Assembly: GCA_000310025.1 (NCBI GenBank)
Contig: FN649728.1
Location: forward strand, 942,309 to 1,006,308
DNA: 64,000 nt
Origin: Ectocarpus siliculosus
Lineage: Eukaryota > Sar > Phaeophyceae > Ectocarpales > Ectocarpaceae
Reading direction: 5' to 3'
Shown: positions 23,367 through 33,360 of the stretch, piece after piece
Layout of the letters: each line of letters begins with the position of its first letter
How positions within the stretch are numbered: position 1 is the first letter of the stretch
The notes under the pieces: generated by a model
Database searches by the model: none
Told to the model about the DNA's origin: nothing
What the model saw: only the letters and a program-made list of their open reading frames with translations
Translations under genes and position numbers: made by a program

Positions 23367-25120
23367 CAGCACGGGACGCGCCAATAGTGGAAGCACTCGT
23401 CCGTGCTGTTGGCGAGTGGAAGTTAACCGATCTCAACGCAACGAAACACGAAGTCATACATGTATCAGCACGGGATGCGCCAATGAGTGGAAGCACCCGC
23501 GCTGTTGGCGAGTAGAGTTAACCGAATCCAACGCAGCGGTAGAAAAATACCACAAATCATGCATCAGTACGGGACGCGCCAATGAGTGGAAGCACCCGTG
23601 CTGCATATGTGATGTCAGCCTCAGCACGGGACGCGCCAATGAGTGGAAGCACTCGTGCTGTTGGTGAGTAGAGTTAACCGATCTCAAAAAGAAAGAACAA
23701 AACGCCGTACATGTATCAGCACGGGACGCGCCAATGAGTGGAAGCACCCGCGCTGTTGGCGAGTAGAGTTAACCGAATTCAACGCAGCGGTAGGAAATAC
23801 CACAAATCATGCATCAGTACGGGACGCGCCAATGAGTGGAAGCACCCGTGCTGCATATGTGATGCCAGCCTCAGCACGGGACGCGCCAATGAGTGGAAGC
23901 ACTCGTGCTGTTGGTGAGTAGAGTTAACCGATCTCAAAAAGAAAGAACAAAACGCCGTACATGTATCAGCACGGGACGCGCCAATGAGTGGAAGCACCCG
24001 CGCTGTTGGCGAGTAGAGTTAACCGAATTCAACGCAGCGGTAGGAAATACCACAAATCATGCATCAGTACGGGACGCGCCAACGAGTGGAAGCACTCGTG
24101 CTGTTGGCGAGTAGAGTTAACCGATCTCAAAAAGAAAGAACAAAACGCCGTACACGTATCAGCACGGGACGCGCCAATGAGTGGACGCACCCGTGCTGTT
24201 GGCGAGTAGAGTTAACCGAATTCAACGCATCGAAAACGAAGTCGTACACGTATCAGTACGGGACGCGCCAATGAGTGGAAGCACCCGTGCTGCATATGTG
24301 TTGTCAGTTTCAGCAAGGGACGCGCCAATGAGTGCTGTTGGCGAGTAGAGTTAACCGATCTCAAAAAGAAAGAACAAAACGCCGTACACGTATCAGCACG
24401 GGACGCGCCAATGAGTGGACGCACCCGTGCTGTTGGCGAGTAGAATTAACCGATCTCCACGCATCGAAAACGAAGTCGTACACGTATCAGTACGGGACGC
24501 GCCAATGAGTGGAAGCACCCGTGCTGCATATGTGTTGTCAGTTTCAGCAAGGGACGCGCCAATGAGTGCTGTTGGCGAGTAGAGTTAACCGATCTCAAAA
24601 AGAAAGAACAAAAACGCCGTACACGTATCAGCACGGGACGCGCCAATGAGTGGACGCACCCGTGCTGTTGGCGAGTAGAATTAACCGATCTCCACGCATC
24701 GAAAACGAAGTCATACACGTATCAGTACGGGACGCGCCAATGAGTGGAAGCACCCGTGCTGCATATGTGTTGTCAGTTTCAGCAAGGGACGCGCCAATGA
24801 GTGGAAGCACCCGTGCTGCAAATGTGTTGTCAGTTTCAGCGAGGGACGCGCCAATGAGTGGAAGCACCCGCGCTGTTGGCAAGTGGAGTTCACCGTATCC
24901 AACGCATCGAAAAAAAAAAAAAACACGTATCAGCACGGGACGCGCCAATGAGTGGAAGCACCCGTGCTGCATATGTGTTGTCAGTTTCAGCGAGGGACGC
25001 GCCAATGAGTGGAAGCACCCGCGCTGTTGGCAAGTGGAGTTCACCGTATCCAACGCATCGGAAAAAAAAAACACGTATCAGCACGGGACGCGCCAATGAG
25101 TGGAAGCACCCGTGCCGATG
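23367..25120 (+). repeat. hairpin satellite of E1, about 22 units
   Basis: The core is CAGCACGGG-ACGCGCCAATGAGTGGAAGCA-CCCGTGCTG: a 9-bp perfect stem in the best units around a 21-nt loop. It recurs about 22 times with three spacer types that alternate (TGCATATGTG..., TTGGCGAGTAGAGTTAACCG plus A-rich tail, and an AATTCAACGCAGCGGTAGG type), making a higher-order repeat. Stem variants often keep pairing through G-T. In units followed by TTGGCG this also complements CGCCAA in the loop, giving an alternative stem. E2 has about 8 units. ORFs crossing this array on either strand are repeats, not genes. Confidence 0.85.
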
Positions 25121-25436
25121 GCGAACCGGGGTTCACCGAATCCAAGAAAATATACATATAAAAAAAAAGAAGAGAAACCATCGCTAGTGTTCCAAAGAGA
25201 GAAATATTCGGGATTGGTCGACGTCCGGTGACCGTAGCGTCAGCAGCAATAATCACTCCATTCAATCCACAGGCGTCGAGAACGAACTAACGCGAGCTCG
25301 CGATATAACAACGCGTCGTTCTGGGCCCGACGAAAACCCACGTCAGATAGTTTCGCCCGAAGATAGGATTTGTAGACCATTCTAACTGCAGATCCAGGCG
25401 CGCGATCGACTACGCCCACGATGAAGAGGAAAAGAA

Positions 25437-26387
25437 GTGTTCCCGCAACGCCGCCCTGACGCTCGCCCGCCGCCTGCCGCCGGTCCGCTGCTTATACGAC
25501 TCCAACTGCGACCAGATGCCGACACGGGCCTCCACGCGGAGCGGCAGGGCAGCGGCTGGGCAAGCAGGGCGAGGTCGGGCGGCGACACCTTCGACACCAC
25601 GCACGAGGAGGTCTACCGCGCGATCGGTGGCGAGCTCGACGGCTCGCCCCTCGACGCGCAGCGGATCACGTACTCCCGCGAGGCGTCGAGCGGTATCCTC
25701 CTCGCGAGCGCCAGGGACAGGCACCCGCGGCGACCCCCCCGCTGATGAGACTGAGCTCGCTTCTCTCCGCGGGCTGGTGGACGGCCTGAGGGAGGAGCTG
25801 CAGCGGAAGCGCGATGAGGCTGCCGGCGATCGCCAGCAGCTTCAAGCAACGATCGACGACCTGATCGCCACCCAAGCAGCAGGACCTGGCCTTCCGGGGG
25901 GGGGTGCAACTGGTGGGCACAACCGCCCCACCATCGGCCTCTCGGGCCCCCGCTACACCCAGCGCCGAGGCGGCTAAGGCTACGGCAAAGGATAGAGCGC
26001 GGATGTGGGGGGACCTCCGCCGGGTAAAAGCGTGGCTCATCCTGGGGGCGGCCTCCGGCAGTTTCAAAACTGTCGCAGATGGAGTGGCAATCCTTGCTTC
26101 GCAAAGGCGTCCTGGTGACAGAGAAAGTGGCGGCATCGCTCGACACGCTCGTGGTTACTGCTTCGCCCTTCAACTCGTCGTCCGGTTGCCATGATCGTAA
26201 CTGCCCACACATCCACGCCCAGAACCCTTCCCACGCTAGGCGCGGAGCGTCCGAAACTCCGGCAACCGGCGCGCGCGGCGTTGGCCACGGCAACGGGGGA
26301 GGGCGCGGAGGAGAGGCGCGCGCCGCTGGCGAGGGCGGCGCGAGACCCAAGGCCGCTGGCTTCTTCACCCACGGGAAAGACAAATAG
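25437..26387 (+). pseudogene. accessory coding region upstream of the E1 recombinase
   Basis: Coding-like segments lie in changing frames: HEEVYRAIGGELDGSP (to 25745), a clear coiled coil LASLRGLVDGLREELQRKRD (25760-25890), then a segment ending in CHDRNCPHIHAQNPSH, a possible Cys/His metal site (about 26190-26240), with a stop at 26387. The shift near 25895 coincides with a run of eight G. E2 keeps the first segments but has further frameshifts and has lost the Cys/His part. It could be an N-terminal part of the recombinase, a gag-like product or exons; I cannot decide. Confidence 0.4.
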
Positions 26388-26427
26388 GGGTGCGGGCTCT
26401 CCCGCGTAGCGGGGGGGCCTACCTCGG

Positions 26428-27636
26428 ATGGCAGCGCACCTGCCGCTAAATCGAACGGCAGCACGCCGGTCTACACGAGGTTGGCTCCAGGGCTATCAGC
26501 AGGTTCAGGACCTGGGACAGGCAGGACGGGACTTTGTTACCGACGTCTTGGCATGCAGCTTCGTCGAGCACTCAGTTGCGTCTTCGTCTAGAAGGACTTA
26601 CACGTCAGGCTTCAACTCTTGGTGCACGTTTCGCAGGCTGACGGAGAAGCCCAAGTTCCTAGGGCAACGTGCCGGGGACCTTCATGTGTGGGAGTTGATA
26701 GACTTCGTAGCCTGGTGTTTCGAGTCTGAGGGTAATCTAGCGAGTACAATATCCGGAAAACTCACGGCTGTACAACATTTTCATAGGCTGGAAGCTTCTG
26801 TCGAGCTAGACTTGTCGTCTCCGATGTTGAAATGTGCGCTAAGGGGGATTGCGAGGAACCACGTGGCTGTGGGGACGGTACGCCGTGTGCGCCTGCCTGT
26901 GTCTTGGCGTATGCTGCTGGACGGGGAAAGCGCAAGCCAGAACTGGGGGGAAGGGGGCAGAGTGATGTGGCTGTGTCTGTGCTTGTCCTATCTCTTTATC
27001 ACACGGTCTGATGAGGTGTTCGCGAATGATGCGGGCAGGATGCATGAGGCACACTGTCTTACGAGGGCGGACGTAGCATTGTTTGCTGGCGAGACGCAAT
27101 TAGTCTTTAGTCACTATCGTAGAGCAGACGGTGTCGAAATGAGGTTTAGAGGGCACAAGGCCGATCAAGAGCAGAAAGGAAACATACGGGTTCGTACGCG
27201 AGACGAAGTCACCGGACCGCAGTCAGGTGTGAGAGCACGCGGCGGCGCGGTGGCTCTTGTGGTGGAGCTGTTATCGTGTCATGCGACGTTCCCTGACTCC
27301 GCACCGTTGGCTTCGTACCGCAGTGGAAGAGCAGTGAGAGTAGTGAGGTATACTGCTGCCCTCCGTGCACTCAGAGAAGTGGTAGCGAAGTCGGGGCGTA
27401 ACCCCCAGGAGTACGCGTTGCACTCGTTGCGAATTGGAGGCGCGACGGCTCTTGCATCGGGCGGAGACATCGCAGAACGAGTGATTCAGAGAGAAGGAAA
27501 GTGGAGGTCGGATGCATACAAGCCGTACGCGCTAAACAATGTAGAGGATTCGCGGCGAGTGTCACGGAAACTTACAGACGGCAGTAGGATCGTATCGAGA
27601 CAGCCGGGGGAGGGGACCGTCTGGGGGAACGGATAG
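26428..27636 (+). CDS. tyrosine recombinase (E1)
   Basis: 402 codons from ATG at 26428. An N-terminal SAM-like helical region (SSRRTYTSGFNSWCTF near residue 55-68) is followed by the catalytic half. Visible active-site candidates are Arg193 in TRSDE, Lys244 in RGHKADQ, His332-Ser-Leu-Arg335 in HSLRIGGAT, Trp359 in GKWRSDAY and nucleophile Tyr364 (or Tyr367). This is the R-K-HxxR-W-Y set of Crypton/DIRS recombinases, which act in the nucleus on double-stranded DNA circles or ends. The frame ends at 27636, but a conserved C-terminal block continues in the -1 frame to about 27788. All catalytic residues look intact, unlike in E2. Confidence 0.8.
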   Translation: MAAHLPLNRTAARRSTRGWLQGYQQVQDLGQAGRDFVTDVLACSFVEHSVASSSRRTYTSGFNSWCTFRRLTEKPKFLGQRAGDLHVWELIDFVAWCFESEGNLASTISGKLTAVQHFHRLEASVELDLSSPMLKCALRGIARNHVAVGTVRRVRLPVSWRMLLDGESASQNWGEGGRVMWLCLCLSYLFITRSDEVFANDAGRMHEAHCLTRADVALFAGETQLVFSHYRRADGVEMRFRGHKADQEQKGNIRVRTRDEVTGPQSGVRARGGAVALVVELLSCHATFPDSAPLASYRSGRAVRVVRYTAALRALREVVAKSGRNPQEYALHSLRIGGATALASGGDIAERVIQREGKWRSDAYKPYALNNVEDSRRVSRKLTDGSRIVSRQPGEGTVWGNG

Positions 27637-27788
27637 TTGACTTATTCGGTAGTCGTCCAGAAACTGACCTCGATGTGGGTGTTGTAGAATGGTGTGTACC
27701 ATTTGAGAACTTGGTCAGTTTTGGGACTCCTGCGTTTGCAGTCGTAGTCCCCCGGCTAGTATTTGTGGGGAGAGAGATGGATTTGTAA
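27637..27788 (+). other. conserved C-terminal extension in the -1 frame
   Basis: After the recombinase stop, the -1 frame is open for about 50 codons (VDLFGSRPETDLDVG... to ...VFVGREMDL, stop TAA at 27786-27788). E2 keeps the same frame with mostly conservative changes (61187-61341). The frame change follows a G5 run (G4 in E2). Frameshifting, a short intron or an old deletion are all possible. Confidence 0.45.
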
Positions 27789-27914
27789 GAGTTGACGCCG
27801 GCCTTTGCAGCTAACGCGGCCGGAGAGACGATGAGCGTTTCGTGCGTCTCTCTCCCCAACACGTAGCCTAGAAACCGAAGAAATAATGAAGCAATTCGAA
27901 AGAAAACAAAATAA

Positions 27915-28480
27915 AAGGAAGGTTTGTTCGTCGAAGCAGATAGAATAAACTGGTGTTTATTTTGTAACAGTCGAATTAGAATTTGGCTTCATTTTCTACC
28001 GGAAACCCAGGGTCACGGTGTTTGGAATTATTAGTCTATAGTTGGGGGTGTCATTGCGTGATCGAGTCCACGCAGGGGCTGTAGCAAAGTCGGGTAACGT
28101 GTGACAGCTACAGAGCGCGTGAAGCAACGGAAGGACAGCAGCAGCCGCCTAACGCAGTAGCGGCGGCAGTTTAGAAAATCCCGCCCTCCCATCCCTTTTC
28201 TTTCGAAGGTGGGGGCATAAGTTCGGGAATATTCGGTATCTAGTCAGGTGTTGTAGAATGGTGTGTACCATTTGAGAACTTGGTCAGTTTTGGGACTCCT
28301 GCGTTTGCAGTCGTAGTCCCCCGGCTAGTATTTGTGGGGAGAGAGATGGATTTGTAAGAGTTGACGCCGGCCTTTGCAGCTAACGCGGCCGGAGAGACGA
28401 TGAGCGTTTCGTGCGTCTCTCTCCCCAACACGTAGCCTAGAAACCGGAGAAATAATGAAGCAATTCGAAAGAAAACAAAA
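27915..28480 (+). mobile_element. E1b: internally deleted tandem copy of the E1 family
   Basis: Starts AGGAAGGTTTGTTCGTCG directly after the first copy's AAAATAAA end, repeats the family 5' end to GCAGTTTAGAAAA (about 28178), has about 75 bp of unmatched sequence, then resumes at GTGTTGTAGAATGG and runs to the family 3' end. It holds no intact gene. Head-to-tail arrangement suggests a circular or tandem intermediate. Confidence 0.75.
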
Positions 28481-29163
28481 TAAACGACGCCAAATATCCC
28501 TATCCAACGAAAATTCGAAGTACCCAATAAGCGCTCATACAACGTTCATGAAACTCTCATAGAACGCTTATACACTACTGTAGTTGCTCCATACATAAAC
28601 CACCAATGTATCAGTAACACCAAGGCTCCTCTGGGGGTAGGCAAGCAAACACTACTGCACCAATGACCTTCGCGAAACTTGTTTGCCATCGGAATAACTG
28701 TTGTATTCTGTAGATGGCGCGTGAGCATGCACATTGGTTATGCTTTTTGCTGTAGCATTCAGGGGGTACATGTAGAGTAGCGCTCACCCACGGCGGCGCC
28801 CAAACATGCTTTTCGGGGTATTACTACGCCATCTAACACGACTCGATAGTCTTATCCACCCATGCCTTGGGGCTTGCGTCGAGCACGTACGGGTGGGGAG
28901 GCTTCGCCGATCGAGAGCTGCTGCCCGAAGACCACTGGTTTGATCGCGTGTGTGATCGGGACGAAGAAGAACTCAGGCCCAACCATCGAGAAATAGTATT
29001 TTACCAGGATTTCAACGGTGTGAGGCGTAGCCGCGCTATCCAAGGTTGCCAGAGGTTGAGGTCGACCAGAATGTGGGTGGGAGACGCGCACGTATTGACG
29101 GCAGATGGGGCCTCGGGCAGGATCGTTGGTGTGCGTGCAGTAGACTCTAAGCGCCGCCGGCTT
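28481..29163. repeat. 683-bp direct repeat flanking E1, right copy
   Basis: Matches 21432-22114 base for base as far as I can read. After its last shared base (CTT at 29161-29163) the sequence continues TCCATAATTTAGG, while the left copy continues into E1. Confidence 0.9.
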
Positions 29164-30084
29164 TCCATAATTTAGGGTGAGGTTGTTGCCGTCCTACGCC
29201 CAAATCGAACTATCCCATATGCCGCAAGCCATGGGCGCAAACATCTTCTTGAATCTGTGCAAGACCATCTCGGGGATATCATCCCGGCAGCTCCTTTGCG
29301 AAACTACCGAAGGATTCGCAGAGGTGGATTGATATGCTCTGTAGCTGCAGAATCGCACTGCTCAGGCGTAGCTATCCCGATCACGGCGCTAGCGTCGCCC
29401 AGTCGCTCGATGCCGATCAACCATCCGACGACGGCAAAACGTTGTTCGTCGCCGAATTGCCAGAATGACGGAGCAATGGAGATAGAGTGCGGTGTAGTCT
29501 GACCAATCTCTACCGTAGTACTGTCTTATAGGGGAGCGGGCCAGTGCTGTTTCGTTCACATCGCTTTTTCTGTTATCTTTGATTGTTGCGGTGCGTATCT
29601 CCTAAACACATGCATCTTGGCCAGGGATTCGCTGAGATGATCGATCAGACGAATGTCCAGGCGTACTCTGGAGATGTAGACACTCCGGATATCCAATCTT
29701 TGGCCGCCGGACATCAACGTCAACCTCGTCCGCAGGTGTGTCCTGTACCACATAGCTGGATCTCAGCCAAGACATCAAACGAGCCACTGCGGTTGCCCTG
29801 GTCCTAGCGTGTATGCTTGGAATCGCCTATCATCCGAGTTTGAGCGGTGGTCTATTATTGCGGAATTTGTCTGCTCTACCCTGCTTGCTTTGCGGGGTCA
29901 GCATATTTTCAATGTTCTGCGCTCAATTTCTGGCACCTTTCTTATCTTTCTCTGTTTGCACTATCCCTTCGTTGCGAACTGGGTTGGAGAGTGCTGAAGA
30001 GGGTGTGCTGGGTAAGAATTAGAAATTTGGTCGTGTGAAGCCAACACCACTAGCAGTAACAACGACAACCGAAAACAGCAATGG

Positions 30085-33000
30085 TTGCTTGCTGTACCCT
30101 TGACCTTTAACGCGACTTTGTCGGAACCTCAAGGTGACATGCCCTTGGCACATTGGCACAAGGCCTGCCCCCTTGGCGATATGTCGACGTGCATCACTCT
30201 GGCGTGTCAGGGAGTCGAGGATTATGGTAGTGTTGTGCAGTTGTGTATGCTACAAGATCTGCACTTCCACCCTCTTCTGCTGTTCCGAATGACCCAGATC
30301 AACCCAGCTGCATGCGAAGGGGACATGTATCGGTATGTTACCCAGTCGATTATTGCATTTACGCAACTTGCCTTGGAGAGAGCTTGCGAGGACACTGTGA
30401 TGATCAGGCCCTCGAGCGATGACGAGCCTTGCGAGGAGGACAGGGGCGATATTAAGCCGCACGGCAACGCTCCCCAGGCGGAAGAGGTGTCTGGTGCTAT
30501 GGTGGCTGGGCTCAAAGATAACCTGATCGCGTTCGAACACCTACAAGAAGCAGCTGATCGGTGAGAAACTTTCAACCTTGCTTGACGGATCGCTTTCAAA
30601 TGTTTACGACGTCTCGAAACCATATCCATATGGACGACACAAAATGCACGTTCTGCACCTCAACTGTCGGTTCACCCCTGGTGCCGCAAGTGATGGTATC
30701 AGCATAGAGTTGCTGCATTCTTACACGCGCCCTTATTTCCCTTTCCCCTCGCGGCCGGCCGTCAACTGTTTGGCGAGCAGACCAAACATTCGCACGGGCA
30801 TCGGCGGTCTCCTCATTAGCATGTAAGTAAATCCAAAACAACGTGCTCCCCATTGTCGAAAACACGAAAGGTGCTGTGTTCTTCGCGTGTCATCCTTCAG
30901 GCTCCGTTGAGCTATGACCACTACCATATTTGCACAGCCACACGAATTCTTGGGTATTGGTGAGAAGGTGTAATACTAACTTTTACCGAACGATGACCCA
31001 CGGCATGCTGAATGTTGATTGTCAACATCTCTACAATGACGGCATCCGCATTTGACAGGACCTTGGCCTTTCAAAAAGCAGCGAACGGGGACGCTGGTGG
31101 GGCGATGGAGAGGTTCGGATATTGCGTCGAGGTGTTCGAGCTGTACCCTGGGCTGTGTCGCTGCATGATGAATTGGTGAGCCGGGGCATGAACATCACCA
31201 ACTGGTATCGCAAAGGGGCTGCCAATCGTGGTGGGGGCGAGTTCTGAGAAGCTGCGCCGTGAGTCTGTTCGACAAGAAGAACATTGCTGAACAATTCAAT
31301 ATTGGTTGTTCAATATGAAGACTTGTGAGGACGTTTTCCTGGTACGATCTTGACTGCTGGTTCCGTGGGACTGGCCGAAGGAAATCATGACGTTCGTGCA
31401 AAGTGTGTCAATGGTCTATGGGATGTGATTTGTTGATACACTCTCATGCTCTCATTTTACTGCCCCGCTCGTATCCCCCGCCACGTAACAAGGGGTCACA
31501 TGCCACACGGTGTCCTGGCAGCCCTAGCAGCGATTGACGATTCCAGAGCTCGAGCACTGTATGGTCGGTTACGGGACGTGTACAATCCGTCCCATTCCTC
31601 TACCTCTCTGCCAGCGCCACATTGGGAGGAGTGGCGTGGGATGCCTGCATTCTGCGATACATTCCAGTGCAGGTGCGTGGGGGGACGCGAGCGATGACCT
31701 AATACTTCGAAGTATGACATGTGCACAAGGGTTCGTCGAAACATATCACCAGCACCAAGGCGTATTGTTTTTGGGGACACGCGTGTCGGAAAATCACAAA
31801 CAACGACGGAAACACTCCTACATGCGTAACAGTGAACGATGGCATCGTCTAGCCCGTAAAATGTAACCTCTTCGTCGTTGATCAGCCTGAAATCTTCATT
31901 TATTAAGGGTGCACTCATTGTTGTTTTGGGCAAGGATTTCCCCGGACTCCCACAGTTTCAGTTCGCCGGGCGGGAATATTTTATAGAGATGGACGGTGTC
32001 CTGGGAGTGGGTCAGAAGGGTCGACCGTTTCGTTCTGTCAGAACCACCAGCACGAGTTTCGATCGGCAAACGATTCCGTTTGTCGATCTCGTTAATATTT
32101 TCTCAGGCGAACAGCTTGCTAGAGATTGTGTATGAATTTTGAATATATGCCAACGGATATACCTGATTGACCACTATACAACAACATCGCTTTGCCAAAT
32201 TACACACAAATTGCTCGAGGCCAATACGCCCTCGGAAGCTCGGGGAGGTAGCGAAGAAGGGAGACGCGCACAACTTGCTAGATGGACGAATTGACTCAAG
32301 CCTTGTGTTTGGTATGAACACCCAAGAGGTGTGTAGAATACAGTTGTTGGTGATGGTGCCTGCACAATGCCATTGGCTGCTGTCGGCACCTCCAATCTCT
32401 TCTCCAAACTCAGGGAAGTGAGCTTCTGTGATCAAAACTTTTCACAAATTGACATCCGGGTGAAAACAAATCCGAAGACACGCGGAGAGATTCCTGCAAT
32501 TTGCGACGAGACGAAGTAAAAGGACCAGCAGATCAGGGCATGGGAAAGCAGACTATGTACAAATGAGGCAGAGCCCATTGGTCCACGCGGAAGCTGAGCC
32601 TCAAACAAATGACACAAGGGGTACATCCTTTCACGCGGTCCGGTGTTCTCCCAGATCGCGGCGACATGTTTGCTCGAGCGCTGGACGAGGATCTTGATGT
32701 GGCACTCCATCCCAAATCCAACTTGATGCCATTTGTATCATGATGTCCAACCCTCGCCCGCGCCGGCTCCCGCTGGCTCGTCATGACTTCCTTTGCAGTT
32801 TATATGGGGGTATGATCACGACTATCGCGGGTCAAGGCTTGAACGTCTTCTCCAACCTGTCCCACGACACTGGCGACTACACCGGGTCACAACGGACTAA
32901 TTGCACGGACGACCATCTACAACCTGTCGGTGAGGAAAACAAGAGCAACAACATGTCGGCGTGTGTCACTCCCGAGAACGCGACTGGCTCGATCATGGAT

Positions 33001-33360
33001 GCCCCCTGCAGCAACAGCGACAAATCAATGGCGTCTACGAGCTCGTGGGAATCGCACCAAGAGCCCGCCCCACAAATAAGCCGGCCTCCTCGATCGAGCT
33101 CGTCTACCTCACACGTCCGCCGTGGATTGGGCAGGGTAGGCGTAAGTGGTACTGAAGTTCTCAACAGTGCGGTCGACGGGAGTGATGGTGATTATGTCCT
33201 ATCTGGGTTGGAGACCCGTGTTCCCGATGCATGTTCGACATCGCCGGAGTTGAGAGAGGTAGATGGCGTTCCAGAGGAGGCCGAGGATGACATTGTTGCC
33301 GCAGCAGACTGGCTAGATGTTACTCATTCCATGTTGGCTGCACTTGATGGCAATCTTTGA
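30085..33360 (+). CDS. 3' exons, probably of the same Zn2Cys6 gene
   Basis: Exons with exact splice-phase agreement: one ending at 30560 (FTQLALERACED to HLQEAAD, donor GTGAGA); 30781-30822 (PNIRTGIGGLLIS, donor GTAAGT); 31059-31175 (TLAFQKAANGDAGGAMERF, TPR-like); 31493-31672 (HMPHGVLAALAAIDDSRARA); 31886 to about 32128 (GALIVVLGKDFPGLPQF); and a last exon from about 32799 to the stop at 33358-33360 (Ser/Thr-rich, acidic end DDIVAAADWLD). Split codons complete as Arg, Met, Trp and Ser at successive joins. One or more exons between 32128 and 32799, and the link to the 5' exons, are not resolved. That this is one gene with 14597-21083 is inference from strand, spacing and style; the E1 insertion lies between them. 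Confidence 0.6.
31059..31175 (+). CDS. TPR-like internal exon
   Basis: 117 bp between CAG and GTGAGC, with one base completing Met and two leaving Trp split. The peptide AFQKAANGDAGGAMERFGYC matches the small-large-Gly-Ala pattern of a TPR first helix. A single unit cannot prove a TPR domain. Confidence 0.55.

Larger units (their letters stand above)
22115..28480 (+). mobile_element. E1: tyrosine-recombinase (Crypton/DIRS-type) element, intronic
   Basis: A 6366-bp insert between the two 683-bp repeats. It comprises a 5'-truncated main copy (22115 to about 27914), with TATA-like sequence, hairpin satellite, accessory coding region and recombinase gene, followed in tandem by a second, internally deleted copy (about 27915-28480). 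The family is defined by comparison with E2 (57042-61468): start AGGAAGGTTTGTTCG, end GAAAACAAAATAAA, no terminal inverted repeats and no RT. These are features of Crypton-like DNA elements or DIRS derivatives. It lies in an intron of the Zn2Cys6 gene on the same strand. Confidence 0.75.

Noticed and set aside
24160-24204. A simultaneous H-type pseudoknot
   Set aside because: No nucleotides remain to span the 9-bp first stem, so both stems together look sterically strained; reported as alternative stems instead.
23367-25120. CRISPR-like array
   Set aside because: Cores repeat, but spacers are themselves a few repeated types, there are no cas genes and the setting is eukaryotic. It is a satellite.
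23394-25187. Many 70-150 codon ORFs across the satellite on both strands
   Set aside because: They all translate the same repeated DNA and show no protein-level constraint or start context.
25613-26464. 283-codon minus ORF in E1
   Set aside because: Antisense shadow of the accessory region; the + strand shows a coiled coil conserved in part with E2.
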